A stretch of 55,066 nucleotides of DNA, taken from JALYGJ01 sp036558545 (GTDB lineage Bacteria > Chloroflexota > Limnocylindria > Limnocylindrales > CSP1-4). The first letter of the stretch is position 1, and each line of letters begins with the position of its first letter. Shown here piece by piece: positions 40,949 to 50,159 of this stretch. Below the pieces are notes generated by a model. That model searched no databases. It was not told the DNA's origin and saw nothing but the letters and a program-made list of their open reading frames with translations. Location of the stretch: positions 1 to 55,066 of the forward strand of contig DATBFJ010000008.1 in assembly GCA_036558545.1 (NCBI GenBank). Direction: 5' to 3'. The position numbers and the translations under genes were made by a program.

Positions 40949-42022
40949 GTGATCCGGCTCGACTCTGTGACCGTGCGCGGCGTCCCCGGCCTGCCCGACA
41001 CGACCATCATGCTGCAGCCGGTGACTGCTCTGATCGGTCCCCAGGGTGCGGGTAAGTCCCGGCTTCTTCAGGCACTGTCGTGGCTGCTGACGGGTGAGCC
41101 GGCCGTTAACGGGACAACGACAGAAGTCCGCGCGCAGCTGGTCGACACGGCGGGAACACGTCGCATCGCGCGGGGACCGGACCTGCTTCCAACAGGGCCG
41201 TTGCCGCGCGTGACCTGGCTCCCAGCCCGCGATCGGGTGCCAGCCACAGGCGATGCCATCGCCGCGGAGGCGTTGCTGGAAGAGGTCGCGCGACGGCGGA
41301 TGTCCGGGGCGGAGGACGAGCTGTTGCTCATCGAAGAGCCAGAGCTGATGCTCACGCCACAGCAGCAGCGACATCTGTATCGGCTTCTGCGCCGCTACGC
41401 CGAGCGCAATCAGGTCATCTATTCGACGCGCGCGCCGGCGCTGCTCGACGCCGTCTACTACCACGAGATCGTGCGCCTGGATCGAACCACATCGGGCACT
41501 CGCATCCGGCGCGCGCCGCCAGAGCTCCTGAGCGATGAGCAGCGTGTTCGACTGGCGGCCGAGTTCGACCACGAGCGGACGGAGATGTTCTTTGCCACGG
41601 CCGTTGTCCTCGTGGAGGGCCAGACGGAGCGCCAATCGTTTCCGCTGATCTTCGAGCGGCTCGGCCACGACATCGACGCACTGGGTATCTCGATCGTCGA
41701 GGTCGGAGGCAAGGGCAACATCGCGCTCGTGACGCAGATCCTGTGGGAGCTTTCCATCCCGCACGTCCTGGTATTCGACTCGGATCGCGGCCGGCCCGCC
41801 CACCTGGAGAACAACGAGCTACATCGGCTCGCCCGCGGCGCTCCAGTTTTCGAGCTTGAGCCTGACTTCGAAGGCGCCGCGCACATCCACGGCTACGAAG
41901 ACAAGGTCTTTGACGCGTGGCGCAAGTTCCATGACATCGACGCCAAGAACGTTCCGGCGATCTTCAAGCGCATCGTCGATACGGCAGTCGAGCTTGCCAA
42001 CGGAGCGGAAGCGCCGGTTTAG
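40949..42022 (+). CDS. Compact OLD-like ATPase with TOPRIM nuclease domain
   Basis: A 357-residue protein from GTG 40949 (TTG 40859 would add 30 unconserved residues). The ABC-type ATPase has Walker A GPQGAGKS (30-37) and Walker B LLLIEEPELMLTP. The distance between them is only ~90 residues and no SGEQ-like signature is visible, so the usual middle insert is missing. The C-terminal TOPRIM-like domain has VVLVEGQTE (catalytic Glu) and VLVFDSDRG (DxD). Related OLD and GajA proteins are DNA nucleases in phage defence; no GajB-type helicase, reverse transcriptase or other partner is adjacent. A single-gene OLD-type function is a plausible inference. Stops overlap with the convergent ABC permease gene. 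Confidence 0.78.
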   Translation: MIRLDSVTVRGVPGLPDTTIMLQPVTALIGPQGAGKSRLLQALSWLLTGEPAVNGTTTEVRAQLVDTAGTRRIARGPDLLPTGPLPRVTWLPARDRVPATGDAIAAEALLEEVARRRMSGAEDELLLIEEPELMLTPQQQRHLYRLLRRYAERNQVIYSTRAPALLDAVYYHEIVRLDRTTSGTRIRRAPPELLSDEQRVRLAAEFDHERTEMFFATAVVLVEGQTERQSFPLIFERLGHDIDALGISIVEVGGKGNIALVTQILWELSIPHVLVFDSDRGRPAHLENNELHRLARGAPVFELEPDFEGAAHIHGYEDKVFDAWRKFHDIDAKNVPAIFKRIVDTAVELANGAEAPV

Positions 42023-43143
42023 GCAACCTCGCGGCGAATGGTGACGGTCGCCAGAAAGGCGAGTCCGATCGCGAGTCCGGCGAGCACGAGGATGTCGAGC
42101 TGGACGGTTGGTGACTCAAGTCCACTGCCCTTGATCAGGACCTCGCGCAGGCCCTCGATGCCGTAGGTCATTGGCATCAGGTGGGCGATCGGGGCAAGGA
42201 TCCCAGGCAGCGAGGCCACCGGCCAGAAGATTCCGGATAGCAGCACCTGGGGCACGATGATCAACGGGATGAACTGGAGGATCTGGAACTCGGTGCGCGC
42301 GAACGTCGACAGGAATATGCCGAGATTCACGGCTGAGATGGCGAGCAGCAACGTGATCACAAAGGCCAGCCAGGGCGAGCCCGCGCTGGGCACGCCAAGT
42401 CCAAGGTTGATCTCGGGCAGCGGCCCCATGGCCGCCAGATGGATCGTCCCCAGCACGAACAGGAGCACCAGCGCGACCTGCAGGGTGGCGAAGATCCCGA
42501 ATCCCGCGCTGTAGCCGACAACGATCTCCTGTCGTCTGACCGGCGTAGCCAGCAGCCGTTCGAGGGTGCCACCGACGCGTTCGCGCAGGAACGAGATGCC
42601 GGTCAGGATGAAGACAAGGAAGAACACCACGAAGCCGACAAGGGCAGGCGCGAACGCGTCGAAGAACGTGCCGCCCTGGTTATAGATGGTCTGCTGATCG
42701 ATGATCGGTCCTGCCTGGGCGAAGGCGCCGCTCAGGACCGTTCGCAAGTCACCGACGCGCGCGGCGTCGTCTGCCGGGTTCAGTCCTTGCGTGAGGATGA
42801 CGACGCGCGGCGTGGCGCCATCGACAGAAACGATCAGGGCGATGTCGATCGAACCATCCTGGACCGCCTGATGGGCCGCGTCGTCCGTCGTGATGTCGTC
42901 CCGGAACCCGAAACCAGCGCTCGTCAGGGAGCTCGACAGACGCTGCCGTGCCACTTCACCTAACGCGCCGGCGTCGTTTACGACAGCGACGGTCGATGTC
43001 GGCGGCTTCTGGTCACGGATGACCCAACCGAGCAGCGCCATGATCACGATCGGAGCAACAAAAACCAGTGCGAGCGTCCGGTGGTCGCGCCGAAAGAATT
43101 CGGCGATGCGCCTCGCGATCGCGAATGTCCTTCGCGCGTTCAC
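42019..43143 (-). CDS. ABC-2 type transporter permease
   Basis: A 374-residue membrane protein. There is one N-terminal TM helix (ALVFVAPIVIMALLGWVI), a ~140-residue extracytoplasmic domain, then five TM helices in the C-terminal half (ALVGFVVFFLVFILTGISFL onwards), with RVGGTLERLLATPVRR as the ABC-2 coupling signature. Start GTG 43143 overlaps the ATPase stop (GTGA). Together they form a half-exporter typical of drug/lipid export cassettes. Confidence 0.92.
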   Translation of the reverse strand: MNARRTFAIARRIAEFFRRDHRTLALVFVAPIVIMALLGWVIRDQKPPTSTVAVVNDAGALGEVARQRLSSSLTSAGFGFRDDITTDDAAHQAVQDGSIDIALIVSVDGATPRVVILTQGLNPADDAARVGDLRTVLSGAFAQAGPIIDQQTIYNQGGTFFDAFAPALVGFVVFFLVFILTGISFLRERVGGTLERLLATPVRRQEIVVGYSAGFGIFATLQVALVLLFVLGTIHLAAMGPLPEINLGLGVPSAGSPWLAFVITLLLAISAVNLGIFLSTFARTEFQILQFIPLIIVPQVLLSGIFWPVASLPGILAPIAHLMPMTYGIEGLREVLIKGSGLESPTVQLDILVLAGLAIGLAFLATVTIRREVA

Positions 43144-43871
43144 GCCGCGCCCTCGCTTGAGGGCTTGCTGTCGCCCAGCTTGAGGAACGCCTGCTCGATA
43201 TCGCTCGTGCCAACCTGGCGCCGAATCTCCTGTGGTGTCCCGCGCGTGAGCAGCTTGCCGTGGAGCATCAGCAGCAGCTCGTCGCAGCGATCCGCTTCGT
43301 CCATGACGTGGCTGCTGACGAGTAACGTCGTGCCTTCGGCCGCCAGCCTCCGGAAGTATTCCCAGAACTGGACACGCAGTGCCGGGTCGATGCCCACGGT
43401 CGGCTCGTCGAGGAACAGAACGCTGGGCCTGTGCACGAGCGCGCAGGCCAGCGAGAGTCGTCTGCGCATGCCGCCCGACAACTGCAGTGGAGTTGCATCG
43501 CGACGCTCGTAGAGCTCCACGACCTTCAGCGCGTCTTCGAGCGACGTCTTGTCCGACCGACCAGACAGGGCGCCGAAGAAGCGCACGTTTTCCCAGACCG
43601 ACAGCTCGGCGTAGATGCCGTCGGCCTGAGTCATGTAACCGACGTGGGCCAGGTTCTCACGGTCGGGCATCCTGACGCCGAGTACTCGCGCCTCGCCCGC
43701 CGTGGGCTTGGCCAGTCCGGTAAGCAGGCGGATCAAGGTCGTCTTGCCACTGCCGTTCGGCCCGAGCAGGCCGTAGATGCGGCCCGCTTCAAGCTCGAGA
43801 TCCAGCTCGTCGACGGCGGTGATCTCGCCGAAGCGCTTGGTTAGCTTCGATGCGCTGATCGCGTTGGTCAT
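43140..43871 (-). CDS. ABC transporter ATP-binding protein (ABC-2 exporter)
   Basis: A 243-residue ATPase. Walker A GPNGSGKT (37-44), signature LSGGMRRRLSLA (from 131), Walker B VLFLDEPTVGID (Asp 155, Glu 156) and the switch His in LLVSSHVMDEADRCDEL are all intact. It energises the adjacent permease. Overlaps by 4 nt with the TetR gene upstream and with the permease downstream, so one operon is TetR-ATPase-permease. Confidence 0.94.
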   Translation of the reverse strand: MTNAISASKLTKRFGEITAVDELDLELEAGRIYGLLGPNGSGKTTLIRLLTGLAKPTAGEARVLGVRMPDRENLAHVGYMTQADGIYAELSVWENVRFFGALSGRSDKTSLEDALKVVELYERRDATPLQLSGGMRRRLSLACALVHRPSVLFLDEPTVGIDPALRVQFWEYFRRLAAEGTTLLVSSHVMDEADRCDELLLMLHGKLLTRGTPQEIRRQVGTSDIEQAFLKLGDSKPSSEGAA

Positions 43872-44641
43872 GCGTTCGCGCTCAGCGCATCGACCGACAG
43901 CTCCGTCAGCTGAGCCACTGCTGCCTCGGCGTCCATGGGCAGGTCGGTCAGGCGCTCGATCAGCGGCCGCGACAGGAGATGGAAGAACACCGGGCCAATG
44001 AACGCCTGGAGCGCGAGCACCGGGTGGATGGACCGCATCCGTCCGGCCGCCATCTGCTCGTTCATGTACTCGGCAAGAACGGTCAGTGTCGCCGCGAAGC
44101 TGCCACGCATGCCACTGATGGCGGTCTCGGAGCCGGACGTGATCTCAAGGAACATCGCGCGCAACAGGCCCAGCCGCGCCCCGGCCGTGCCGACGATCGC
44201 CTGCGCGAGAAGAGGCAGCACCACGTCAGGCGGCTCATGGGCATGCTGGGCGACGACGGCGCGCACGCTCTCGAGCGGCGAGTAAGCGTCGATCAGCCCG
44301 TCGATCAGCGCCGCCTTGCCCGGGAAGATCCTATAGAGCGTGCCGCGCGAGACTTCGGCGGCGCGCGCCAGCTCATCCATGGAGATGGCCGCGAGCGATT
44401 CGCGCACGAGCATGTCCTGCGCGGCGGCGAGGATGCGAGTGCGCGCATCCGGACGAGGTTCGAGGGCGATCGTCTCGAGGAGCTTGCTGCGCGATTCGAA
44501 ATGTCGATAGAAGGTGGCCCGCGAGATGCCTGCACGCTGGGCGATCTGACCGACCGGCGCGTCCGGATCCGCGGAGAGCTCAGCGCGTGCCGCGGCCACC
44601 ACCTGGCGCCGGATTGTGGGATCCGCCGTGGCTGAAGCCAT
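43868..44641 (-). CDS. TetR-family repressor with two tandem DNA-binding domains
   Basis: A 257-residue protein. The first TetR HTH spans ~8-56 (VGQIAQRAGISRATFYRHF), the second ~66-115 (ISMDELARAAEVSRGTLYRIF). A ligand-binding helical domain follows (~120-250), with DVVLPLLAQAIVGTAGARLGLLRAMF. Single-HTH proteins are the rule for the family (~200 residues); this duplication makes the protein longer. It is the first gene of the ABC exporter operon, so autoregulation and ligand-induced export are likely. Confidence 0.9.
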   Translation of the reverse strand: MASATADPTIRRQVVAAARAELSADPDAPVGQIAQRAGISRATFYRHFESRSKLLETIALEPRPDARTRILAAAQDMLVRESLAAISMDELARAAEVSRGTLYRIFPGKAALIDGLIDAYSPLESVRAVVAQHAHEPPDVVLPLLAQAIVGTAGARLGLLRAMFLEITSGSETAISGMRGSFAATLTVLAEYMNEQMAAGRMRSIHPVLALQAFIGPVFFHLLSRPLIERLTDLPMDAEAAVAQLTELSVDALSANA

Positions 44642-44687
44642 GGCGCGAAACTAGATGTGACGTCCTGTCCAGTCAAGTCTCACCGTG

Positions 44688-44699
44688 TCGCGAACGCGA
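44688..44699. promoter_or_regulatory. Short palindrome TCGCGAACGCGA, possible operator
   Basis: Five-bp arms (TCGCG/CGCGA) with a 2-nt centre, ~50 bp upstream of the TetR start and ~80 bp upstream of the divergent lipoprotein gene. Position suits a TetR operator; sequence support alone is weak in GC-rich DNA. Confidence 0.3.
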
Positions 44700-44778
44700 A
44701 GTGGCCGAGCGGCGGCAGCCACAATTCACCAGACCCGCTCGTCATCCGAGAACATCGGGAGAGTGTCGGGAGGGTTCG

Positions 44779-45684
44779 GTGCGTCAAGTCCGTGCGCGAA
44801 TAGCGCTTAGCGCAGTGCTCGTGATTGGCTGCGGCCGACTGGGTGGCCTCGATCCGTCCGCGACTCCGGTCGCGGCGACCGCGACCCCGTCCGCGTCGAC
44901 TCCAGTCGCAACTTTGGTCCCGACGCCTCCAACTGATACACCTGCGCCATCAGCATTGGCGACACCTGCCTTCACTCATACGCCGGGACCGACTGTCGCG
45001 CCGTCTCCAACACCCACCGACCCGTCACCGCTGCCGGTGGACACGATCGACCAGCCAACCTCAGCTGACATCGACCATTTCTGGGCTCAGTTTCTCGAGC
45101 TTTCCTGCGTGGAGTTCGGCATGGAGGACTACTGGGACTCCGTCGCGCAGATGTCGAAGGACGTCGAGGTCGTCGTCGTTGGGCACCCAGTCGCCGTATC
45201 TGTACGCGAAAACCCGGATAGGTGGGGTGAGTTCGCCGTGATCGATGTCGCCATTGATGAGGCGTTGAAGGGGACTCCCGCATCTGCGCAACCGGGAATC
45301 ATCGAGATCACCGACGAAGGCTCAGGGTCCTGGTGGTCCGACTACCCCGACGGCCATAAGCCCGACGTGCCAATCCCCGCGGTGACGACGCTGCTGTTCC
45401 TGCGCAATGAGGCGGCCGCGCAGATCCGCTACGGCTACATCCCCGAACCGGGCGATGAGTACCTGTACTACATGCCTGGCGTTCACCAGAACGTACTGAC
45501 AGAGCTCGAGGGCAAGGTCTATGTGCCGCAGACCCCGCGGATGCGCCGCTGGTACGGCAACAACTTCTTCCCACTGCCTCTGGAGGGTGTGGCGTGGGAA
45601 AAGTTGATCAACGAAGTCACGAGCAGCGCTACCGAGTCGGCCAAGCCGGACGGCATACGAAAGGGAATGCTGGCCGCGTGCTAG
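44779..45684 (+). CDS. Lipoprotein with Thr/Pro-rich linker, unknown function
   Basis: A 301-residue protein from GTG 44779, preceded by GGGAGGG. A short signal ends in lipobox LVIGC. A ~75-residue Thr/Pro/Ala linker follows, then a ~200-residue globular domain (DIDHFWAQFLELSCVEFGM, VEVVVVGHPVAVSVREN, VIDVAIDEALKG, LFLRNE, PGDEYLYYMPGVHQNVL). I do not recognise the family. Upstream frame extension (to 44587) lacks a signal peptide and overlaps the TetR gene. Confidence 0.75.
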   Translation: MRQVRARIALSAVLVIGCGRLGGLDPSATPVAATATPSASTPVATLVPTPPTDTPAPSALATPAFTHTPGPTVAPSPTPTDPSPLPVDTIDQPTSADIDHFWAQFLELSCVEFGMEDYWDSVAQMSKDVEVVVVGHPVAVSVRENPDRWGEFAVIDVAIDEALKGTPASAQPGIIEITDEGSGSWWSDYPDGHKPDVPIPAVTTLLFLRNEAAAQIRYGYIPEPGDEYLYYMPGVHQNVLTELEGKVYVPQTPRMRRWYGNNFFPLPLEGVAWEKLINEVTSSATESAKPDGIRKGMLAAC

Positions 45685-45760
45685 CGACGGACGGCTGGTC
45701 GCTCGCAGGCTCGGAAGCCTGCGGCGCGCCTCGTCAGAAATTGATTTCTACTTTCTGACT

Positions 45761-45790
45761 AGGAGGGGCCGGCTTTCGCCGGCCCCTCCT
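45761..45790. terminator. 13-bp GC-rich hairpin between convergent genes
   Basis: 45761-45773 (AGGAGGGGCCGGC) pairs perfectly with 45778-45790 around TTTC. It lies between the ends of the lipoprotein gene (+) and the P-type ATPase gene (-) and could serve both. No T-tract on either side. An 8-bp inverted repeat (GTCAGAAA...TTTCTGAC, 45733-45759) precedes it. Confidence 0.7.
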
Positions 45791-45812
45791 CGCTAATGGG
45801 CAAGAATTGGAG

Positions 45813-48581
45813 CTACGCCGCCGCGGGCACGGCCTCCGGCTCGACCGCGGCCGCCAGCGGCGGGACCTCGGTCGTGCGAATCTTGAGCAGCTTCTTGATC
45901 TCGGGGACAACGATCATGACCAGCGAGACAAGCAGACAGATGGCCCACTGCTCGGCTGTCAGGTTGACCGTCTCGAGGATCCGATTGAGGATCCCGAGCT
46001 CCGATGTGACGACGGTGAAGACGAACGCGATTCCTGCCGCTTTGAGCAGAGTCGGGTTCTCGAGCGTCTCGGAGCTGAAGATCGAGATGTCCTCGTTCGA
46101 TGTCTCGAGTGCGAACCAGATGTTCGCCAGTGCGAACACGATGACGCCCATCGTTCGGCCTATTGCGTCACCGTAGACGCCGGTTGCCCACTGGATTGTG
46201 GCCAACGTCATGGCCCCCATGACGACGCCGACGATGATCAACCAGGTCATGAGTCGACGCGGCAGGATCGGCATGGTTGGCGAGCGAGGCGCGTCGCTCA
46301 TGAGATCCGCTCGAGCTTTTCCATAACCCAGGCCAATGGCCAGGGCCACGGTCACCGTGAAGTTGATCCACAGCGTCTGGAGCGGCAGAAACGGCGTTCC
46401 GTTGGCGATGAACAGCAGGCTCGCGCCGAGGAAGGTCGCGATGAAGCCGAACAGGCCGGCCATCTGGTACCGGATGTAGCGAACGAGGTTGTCGTAGAGG
46501 GCGCGGCCAAGCTCCACGGCACGCACGATCGTGGCGAAGTTGTCGTCGGTCAGGATCATGACGGCCGCTTCCTTCGACACCTCTGTGCCCGTGATGCCCA
46601 TTGCCACGCCGATATCGGCCTTCTTCAATGCCGGAGCGTCATTCACGCCATCGCCCGTCATCGCGACGACGTGCCCCTTGCGCTTGAGGATGTCGACCAG
46701 GTGAACCTTGTCCTCCGGCGCAACTCGGGCGATCACACCAATGCCGTCGATCTCGCGGTCGACGGTCGCGTCGTCCATCGCAGTGAACTCGGCACCCGAG
46801 ATCGCTCGACCTGTTATGCCCAGTTGGCGCGCGATGGCCTCCGCCGTGACCGCGTGGTCGCCGGTAATCATGCGCACCTGGATGCCGGCCGAATGCGCCT
46901 TGGCAATGGCGACCTTGGCCTCCGGCCGCGGCGGGTCGACGATGCCGACGAGGGCCATCAGCGTCAGGTTCTCGATGAGCGGCAGCATGTCGTCCACCGG
47001 CTTGAACGTCTTTGGGTCAAAGTCGCGCTGGGCCGTGGCCATGACCCGGAGACCTTGAGCACCCAGGCGCTCGTTCTCCGCCATGTACCTGGACTTGCCG
47101 TCGTCGGTGATCTTGGCCGTCGAGCCGTCGGGCTGGATGAACGTCGCGGCCCTGGCGAGAAGCTGGTCCGGAGCGCCCTTCACATACGCTCGGATGACGT
47201 CCTTGCCGTTCTCGTCCTTCATCGCATGGAAAGTGGCCATGAACTTGTACGCCGCGTCGAAAGGAACCTCCGCGACGCGTGGGTACTTCTCGCGAGTCAG
47301 AACCGGGTCGACGCCTCCCTTGGCCGCGAGGACGACCAGGGCTCCCTCAGTCGGATCGCCAACAAGGTTGCCGTCCTTGGCAACGGCGTCGGCGCACAGG
47401 GCCATGGGCATCAGGTAGCGCTCCAGTGGAACGTCGCCGAGGCCCGCTTCGCCCTGGATCTGGCCGATCGGCGAATAGCCCTCACCACTGATCGTGAAAT
47501 GCTGACCGACGATCGCCATCTGGACAGCGGTCATTTGGTTCAGGGTCAGGGTCCCGGTCTTGTCCGAGTTGATCGCAGACGTGGCGCCGAGCGTTTCAAC
47601 CGAGCGCAATCGCTTGACGATCGCACCGGCCTTGGCGAGCGTCGTCGTGCCGCCGGCGAGGATCGTCGTGACCACTGCCGGAAGCCCGGTCGGAATTGCG
47701 GACACGGCGAAAGCCACGGCCGTCAGGAACAGAGCCTGGAAGGGCTGGTTGCGCGCCAGGCCGAGCGCGATTGAGATGAACAGGGCCACTCCCGCGATGA
47801 CCAGTATCTGATTGGTCAGGCCGTTGAGCTGCTTGGTCAGTGGCGTGATGTCGGCCTTGGTCTGCTGGAGCATGCCGCTGATGTGGCCCACTTCGGTCGA
47901 CATGCCGGTCGAAGTCACGAGGAAGGTTGCGGCACCGCGCGTGACCTGTGTATTCATGAACGCCATGTCCACCCGGTCACCAAGGGCGGCATCCTTCGCG
48001 ACCGGCGCGATTTCCTTGGGCACCGGGGCACTCTCGCCGGTGAGCGCCGACTCATCGATCTCGAGCGTTGCCGCGCGCAGGATGCGCCCGTCGGCAGGGA
48101 CAAGGTCGCCCGCTTCGATGTTGATCACGTCGCCCGGGACGATGTCCTCCATCGCGACCATCGCGATATCGCCGTCGCGGCGCACCTTGGCCTGGACAAC
48201 CATCATCTTTTGAAGCGCCGCGACGCTCGCCTCCGCCTTGCCCTCCTGGTTCAGGCCCAAGAAGGCGTTGAGCAGCGTGAGCAGGATCAGCACTATGCCA
48301 GTCGCGAACTGGCCAGGCAGGAACAGGCAGATCACGCCGGCGACGAGCAGAACGATCTGCATCGGGTCGGCGTACTGGCGCAGGAACCTGCGCCAGGTGG
48401 GCTCTTTTGGCGCCTCGGCGAACTTGTTCTTGCCGTACTTGTGCTGCCGGCTGAGGACTTCCACGCTGGTCAGCCCGGAAGCCTGATCGACGCCCTGTTG
48501 CTTGAGCGCCTCTTCGCCAGACAGCGCCCACCACGCTGTTCCTGGCGCTGCAGCCTCCATTGCCCCTGATTGCTGGGTCAT
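45813..48581 (-). CDS. P2-type cation-transporting ATPase
   Basis: A 922-residue pump. Order: cation-ATPase N-terminal domain, TGES in the actuator, PTGLP in TM4 (297-301), phosphorylation motif SDKTGTLT (Asp340), KGAPD in the nucleotide domain, TGDH and GDGVNDAPAL in the P domain, and six C-terminal TM helices. In Ca2+ pumps the TM4 motif is PEGLP with the Glu as a Ca2+ ligand; Thr here argues against a standard Ca2+ site and leaves the ion open (Na+, K+, H+ or another). It is the last gene of the arc operon, 31 bp after the ArcD-like gene, with RBS GAGGAGGCG. Confidence 0.9.
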   Translation of the reverse strand: MTQQSGAMEAAAPGTAWWALSGEEALKQQGVDQASGLTSVEVLSRQHKYGKNKFAEAPKEPTWRRFLRQYADPMQIVLLVAGVICLFLPGQFATGIVLILLTLLNAFLGLNQEGKAEASVAALQKMMVVQAKVRRDGDIAMVAMEDIVPGDVINIEAGDLVPADGRILRAATLEIDESALTGESAPVPKEIAPVAKDAALGDRVDMAFMNTQVTRGAATFLVTSTGMSTEVGHISGMLQQTKADITPLTKQLNGLTNQILVIAGVALFISIALGLARNQPFQALFLTAVAFAVSAIPTGLPAVVTTILAGGTTTLAKAGAIVKRLRSVETLGATSAINSDKTGTLTLNQMTAVQMAIVGQHFTISGEGYSPIGQIQGEAGLGDVPLERYLMPMALCADAVAKDGNLVGDPTEGALVVLAAKGGVDPVLTREKYPRVAEVPFDAAYKFMATFHAMKDENGKDVIRAYVKGAPDQLLARAATFIQPDGSTAKITDDGKSRYMAENERLGAQGLRVMATAQRDFDPKTFKPVDDMLPLIENLTLMALVGIVDPPRPEAKVAIAKAHSAGIQVRMITGDHAVTAEAIARQLGITGRAISGAEFTAMDDATVDREIDGIGVIARVAPEDKVHLVDILKRKGHVVAMTGDGVNDAPALKKADIGVAMGITGTEVSKEAAVMILTDDNFATIVRAVELGRALYDNLVRYIRYQMAGLFGFIATFLGASLLFIANGTPFLPLQTLWINFTVTVALAIGLGYGKARADLMSDAPRSPTMPILPRRLMTWLIIVGVVMGAMTLATIQWATGVYGDAIGRTMGVIVFALANIWFALETSNEDISIFSSETLENPTLLKAAGIAFVFTVVTSELGILNRILETVNLTAEQWAICLLVSLVMIVVPEIKKLLKIRTTEVPPLAAAVEPEAVPAAA

Positions 48582-48612
48582 CTGCCCGTCGCCTCCTCTC
48601 GGGCCCGGCTCA

Positions 48613-50136
48613 TCACGTGCCGAGCAAAACGCCGACCGACATTACGAGCATGCACAGTACGGCAAGGATGATCAGTAGTGGCCACACGAACTTCAGCCAC
48701 GTCCCATAGCCCACCTTGGCAATCGCCAATCCTCCCATGACCACGGCCGAAGTCGGCGTGACCAGGTTGACGAGGCCGTTGCCCGTCTGGAACGCGGTGA
48801 CGACGAGCTGGGCCGGAACGTTCGCGAATGACGCGAGTGGGGCCATGATTGGCATCGCCACGGTCGCCAATCCCGACGATGACGGGATCAGGAACGACAG
48901 CGGCAGGAAAAGGATGTACATCAGGTTGATGAACGCGACGCCGCCAAGGCCTGATACGGCCTGTTCGGCGGCATTCAGCACGGTGTCGGTTATCTGACCG
49001 TTGGTCATGATCACGGTCACGCCCCGGGCGATGCCGATGATCAGCGCCACACCGAGCAGGTCGCGCGCGCCGTTGACGAAGGCGTCGACGAACTCACCTT
49101 CGCGCATTCGCCCGGCGAGGCCGATGAGGATTGCGAAGAACAGGAACGAGGCGGTCATCTCGGGGAACCACCAGAACAGGGTTGGCAGTCGTTCGATGCC
49201 GAGTTCTGACCACGGAACAACACCAATGATCATCGCGACGAAGGCGCCGAAGAACAGAACCAGCACGATCTTCTGGCTGGTCGTCATCGTGGGTGACATC
49301 TCGTCGCCGTTCGCCGGCGTGGTCTTGAAGCTTGCGTTCACCTTCTCGCGCTGTGAACCGAGCATCGAGGTTTCAGGCTGCGCCTTGACCCTGGCTGCGT
49401 AGCGCATCACCCACCAGGTGCCTATGACGACGCCCACGACGAGGATGACGACGCGGCCGATCAGGCCCTGATCGATGCCCACGCCGGCAAAGCCGGACGC
49501 GATGCCGGTGGCGAACGGGTTGACCGTCGAGCCAATGACGCCGATGCCGCAGCCGAGCAACAGGATGGACGCTCCGACAAGCGAGTCGTAGCCCGCGGCG
49601 ACCATCACCGTGATCACAAGGACATAGAAGGCCAGGCTCTCCTCGGCCATTCCGTAGCTCGTGCCCCCCAGCGCGAACAGGAACATGAGGATTGGGATCA
49701 ACAGACGTTCGCGCCCGCGCAGCCGATCGACGACCCTGGCGATGCCGTTCTGGATCGCGCCGGTCTTCATCGTCACGCCCAGGAAGCCACCGATGACCAG
49801 GATGAACAGCGCTACGTCGATGGCACCGAAGAGCTCACCGGAGTTGTAATAGGAGATCGATCCGTCCTCGCCGGTGATGCCGTAGAGGCCGTTGATCGGC
49901 GCTGTCAGTGAATCGATGACGATGCGTGCCGGGTTCTGCGGGACGGAGTGATACGTGCCGGGGATCGGCGTTCCGTCAGGGTTGTAGTCGTACCGTCCGG
50001 CAGGGATGATCCACGTCGCCAGCGCGACGACGACGATCAGCAGGAACAGGATCGTGTACGCGGACGGCAGGCTGAAGCCGCGCTTGGTGGGCTCCGCTGG
50101 TTCCTCCGCATCGATCGCGGGAGCTGCCGCCGTCAT
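48613..50136 (-). CDS. arcD: YfcC/ArcD-family transporter, probable arginine/ornithine exchanger
   Basis: A 507-residue membrane protein with ~12 TM helices. It has family features YfcC/DcuC-like: FSLPSAYTILFLLIVVVALATWIIPAG, FILVIGGFLGVTMKTGAI, FALGGTSYGMAEESLAFY, GCGIGVIGSTVNPFATGIAS and a C-terminal PSSSGLATVAMPIMAPLA. In some Gram-positives the ArcD arginine/ornithine antiporter belongs to this family. The gene's place in the arc operon supports that substrate; sequence alone would allow other amino or dicarboxylic acids. RBS GGAGG upstream. Confidence 0.8.
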   Translation of the reverse strand: MTAAAPAIDAEEPAEPTKRGFSLPSAYTILFLLIVVVALATWIIPAGRYDYNPDGTPIPGTYHSVPQNPARIVIDSLTAPINGLYGITGEDGSISYYNSGELFGAIDVALFILVIGGFLGVTMKTGAIQNGIARVVDRLRGRERLLIPILMFLFALGGTSYGMAEESLAFYVLVITVMVAAGYDSLVGASILLLGCGIGVIGSTVNPFATGIASGFAGVGIDQGLIGRVVILVVGVVIGTWWVMRYAARVKAQPETSMLGSQREKVNASFKTTPANGDEMSPTMTTSQKIVLVLFFGAFVAMIIGVVPWSELGIERLPTLFWWFPEMTASFLFFAILIGLAGRMREGEFVDAFVNGARDLLGVALIIGIARGVTVIMTNGQITDTVLNAAEQAVSGLGGVAFINLMYILFLPLSFLIPSSSGLATVAMPIMAPLASFANVPAQLVVTAFQTGNGLVNLVTPTSAVVMGGLAIAKVGYGTWLKFVWPLLIILAVLCMLVMSVGVLLGT

Positions 50137-50159
50137 GACTGAATGTCCTCCTCTCCCCC

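Noticed and set aside
40949..42022. Gabija system (GajA).
   Set aside because: The ATPase-TOPRIM plan fits, but the protein is too short and no GajB UvrD-like helicase gene is adjacent.
45807..47774. A 655-codon open frame on the plus strand opposite the P-type ATPase gene.
   Set aside because: It is the antisense shadow of a GC-rich gene with intact ATPase motifs; the product is His/Asp/Arg-rich with no domain and no RBS.
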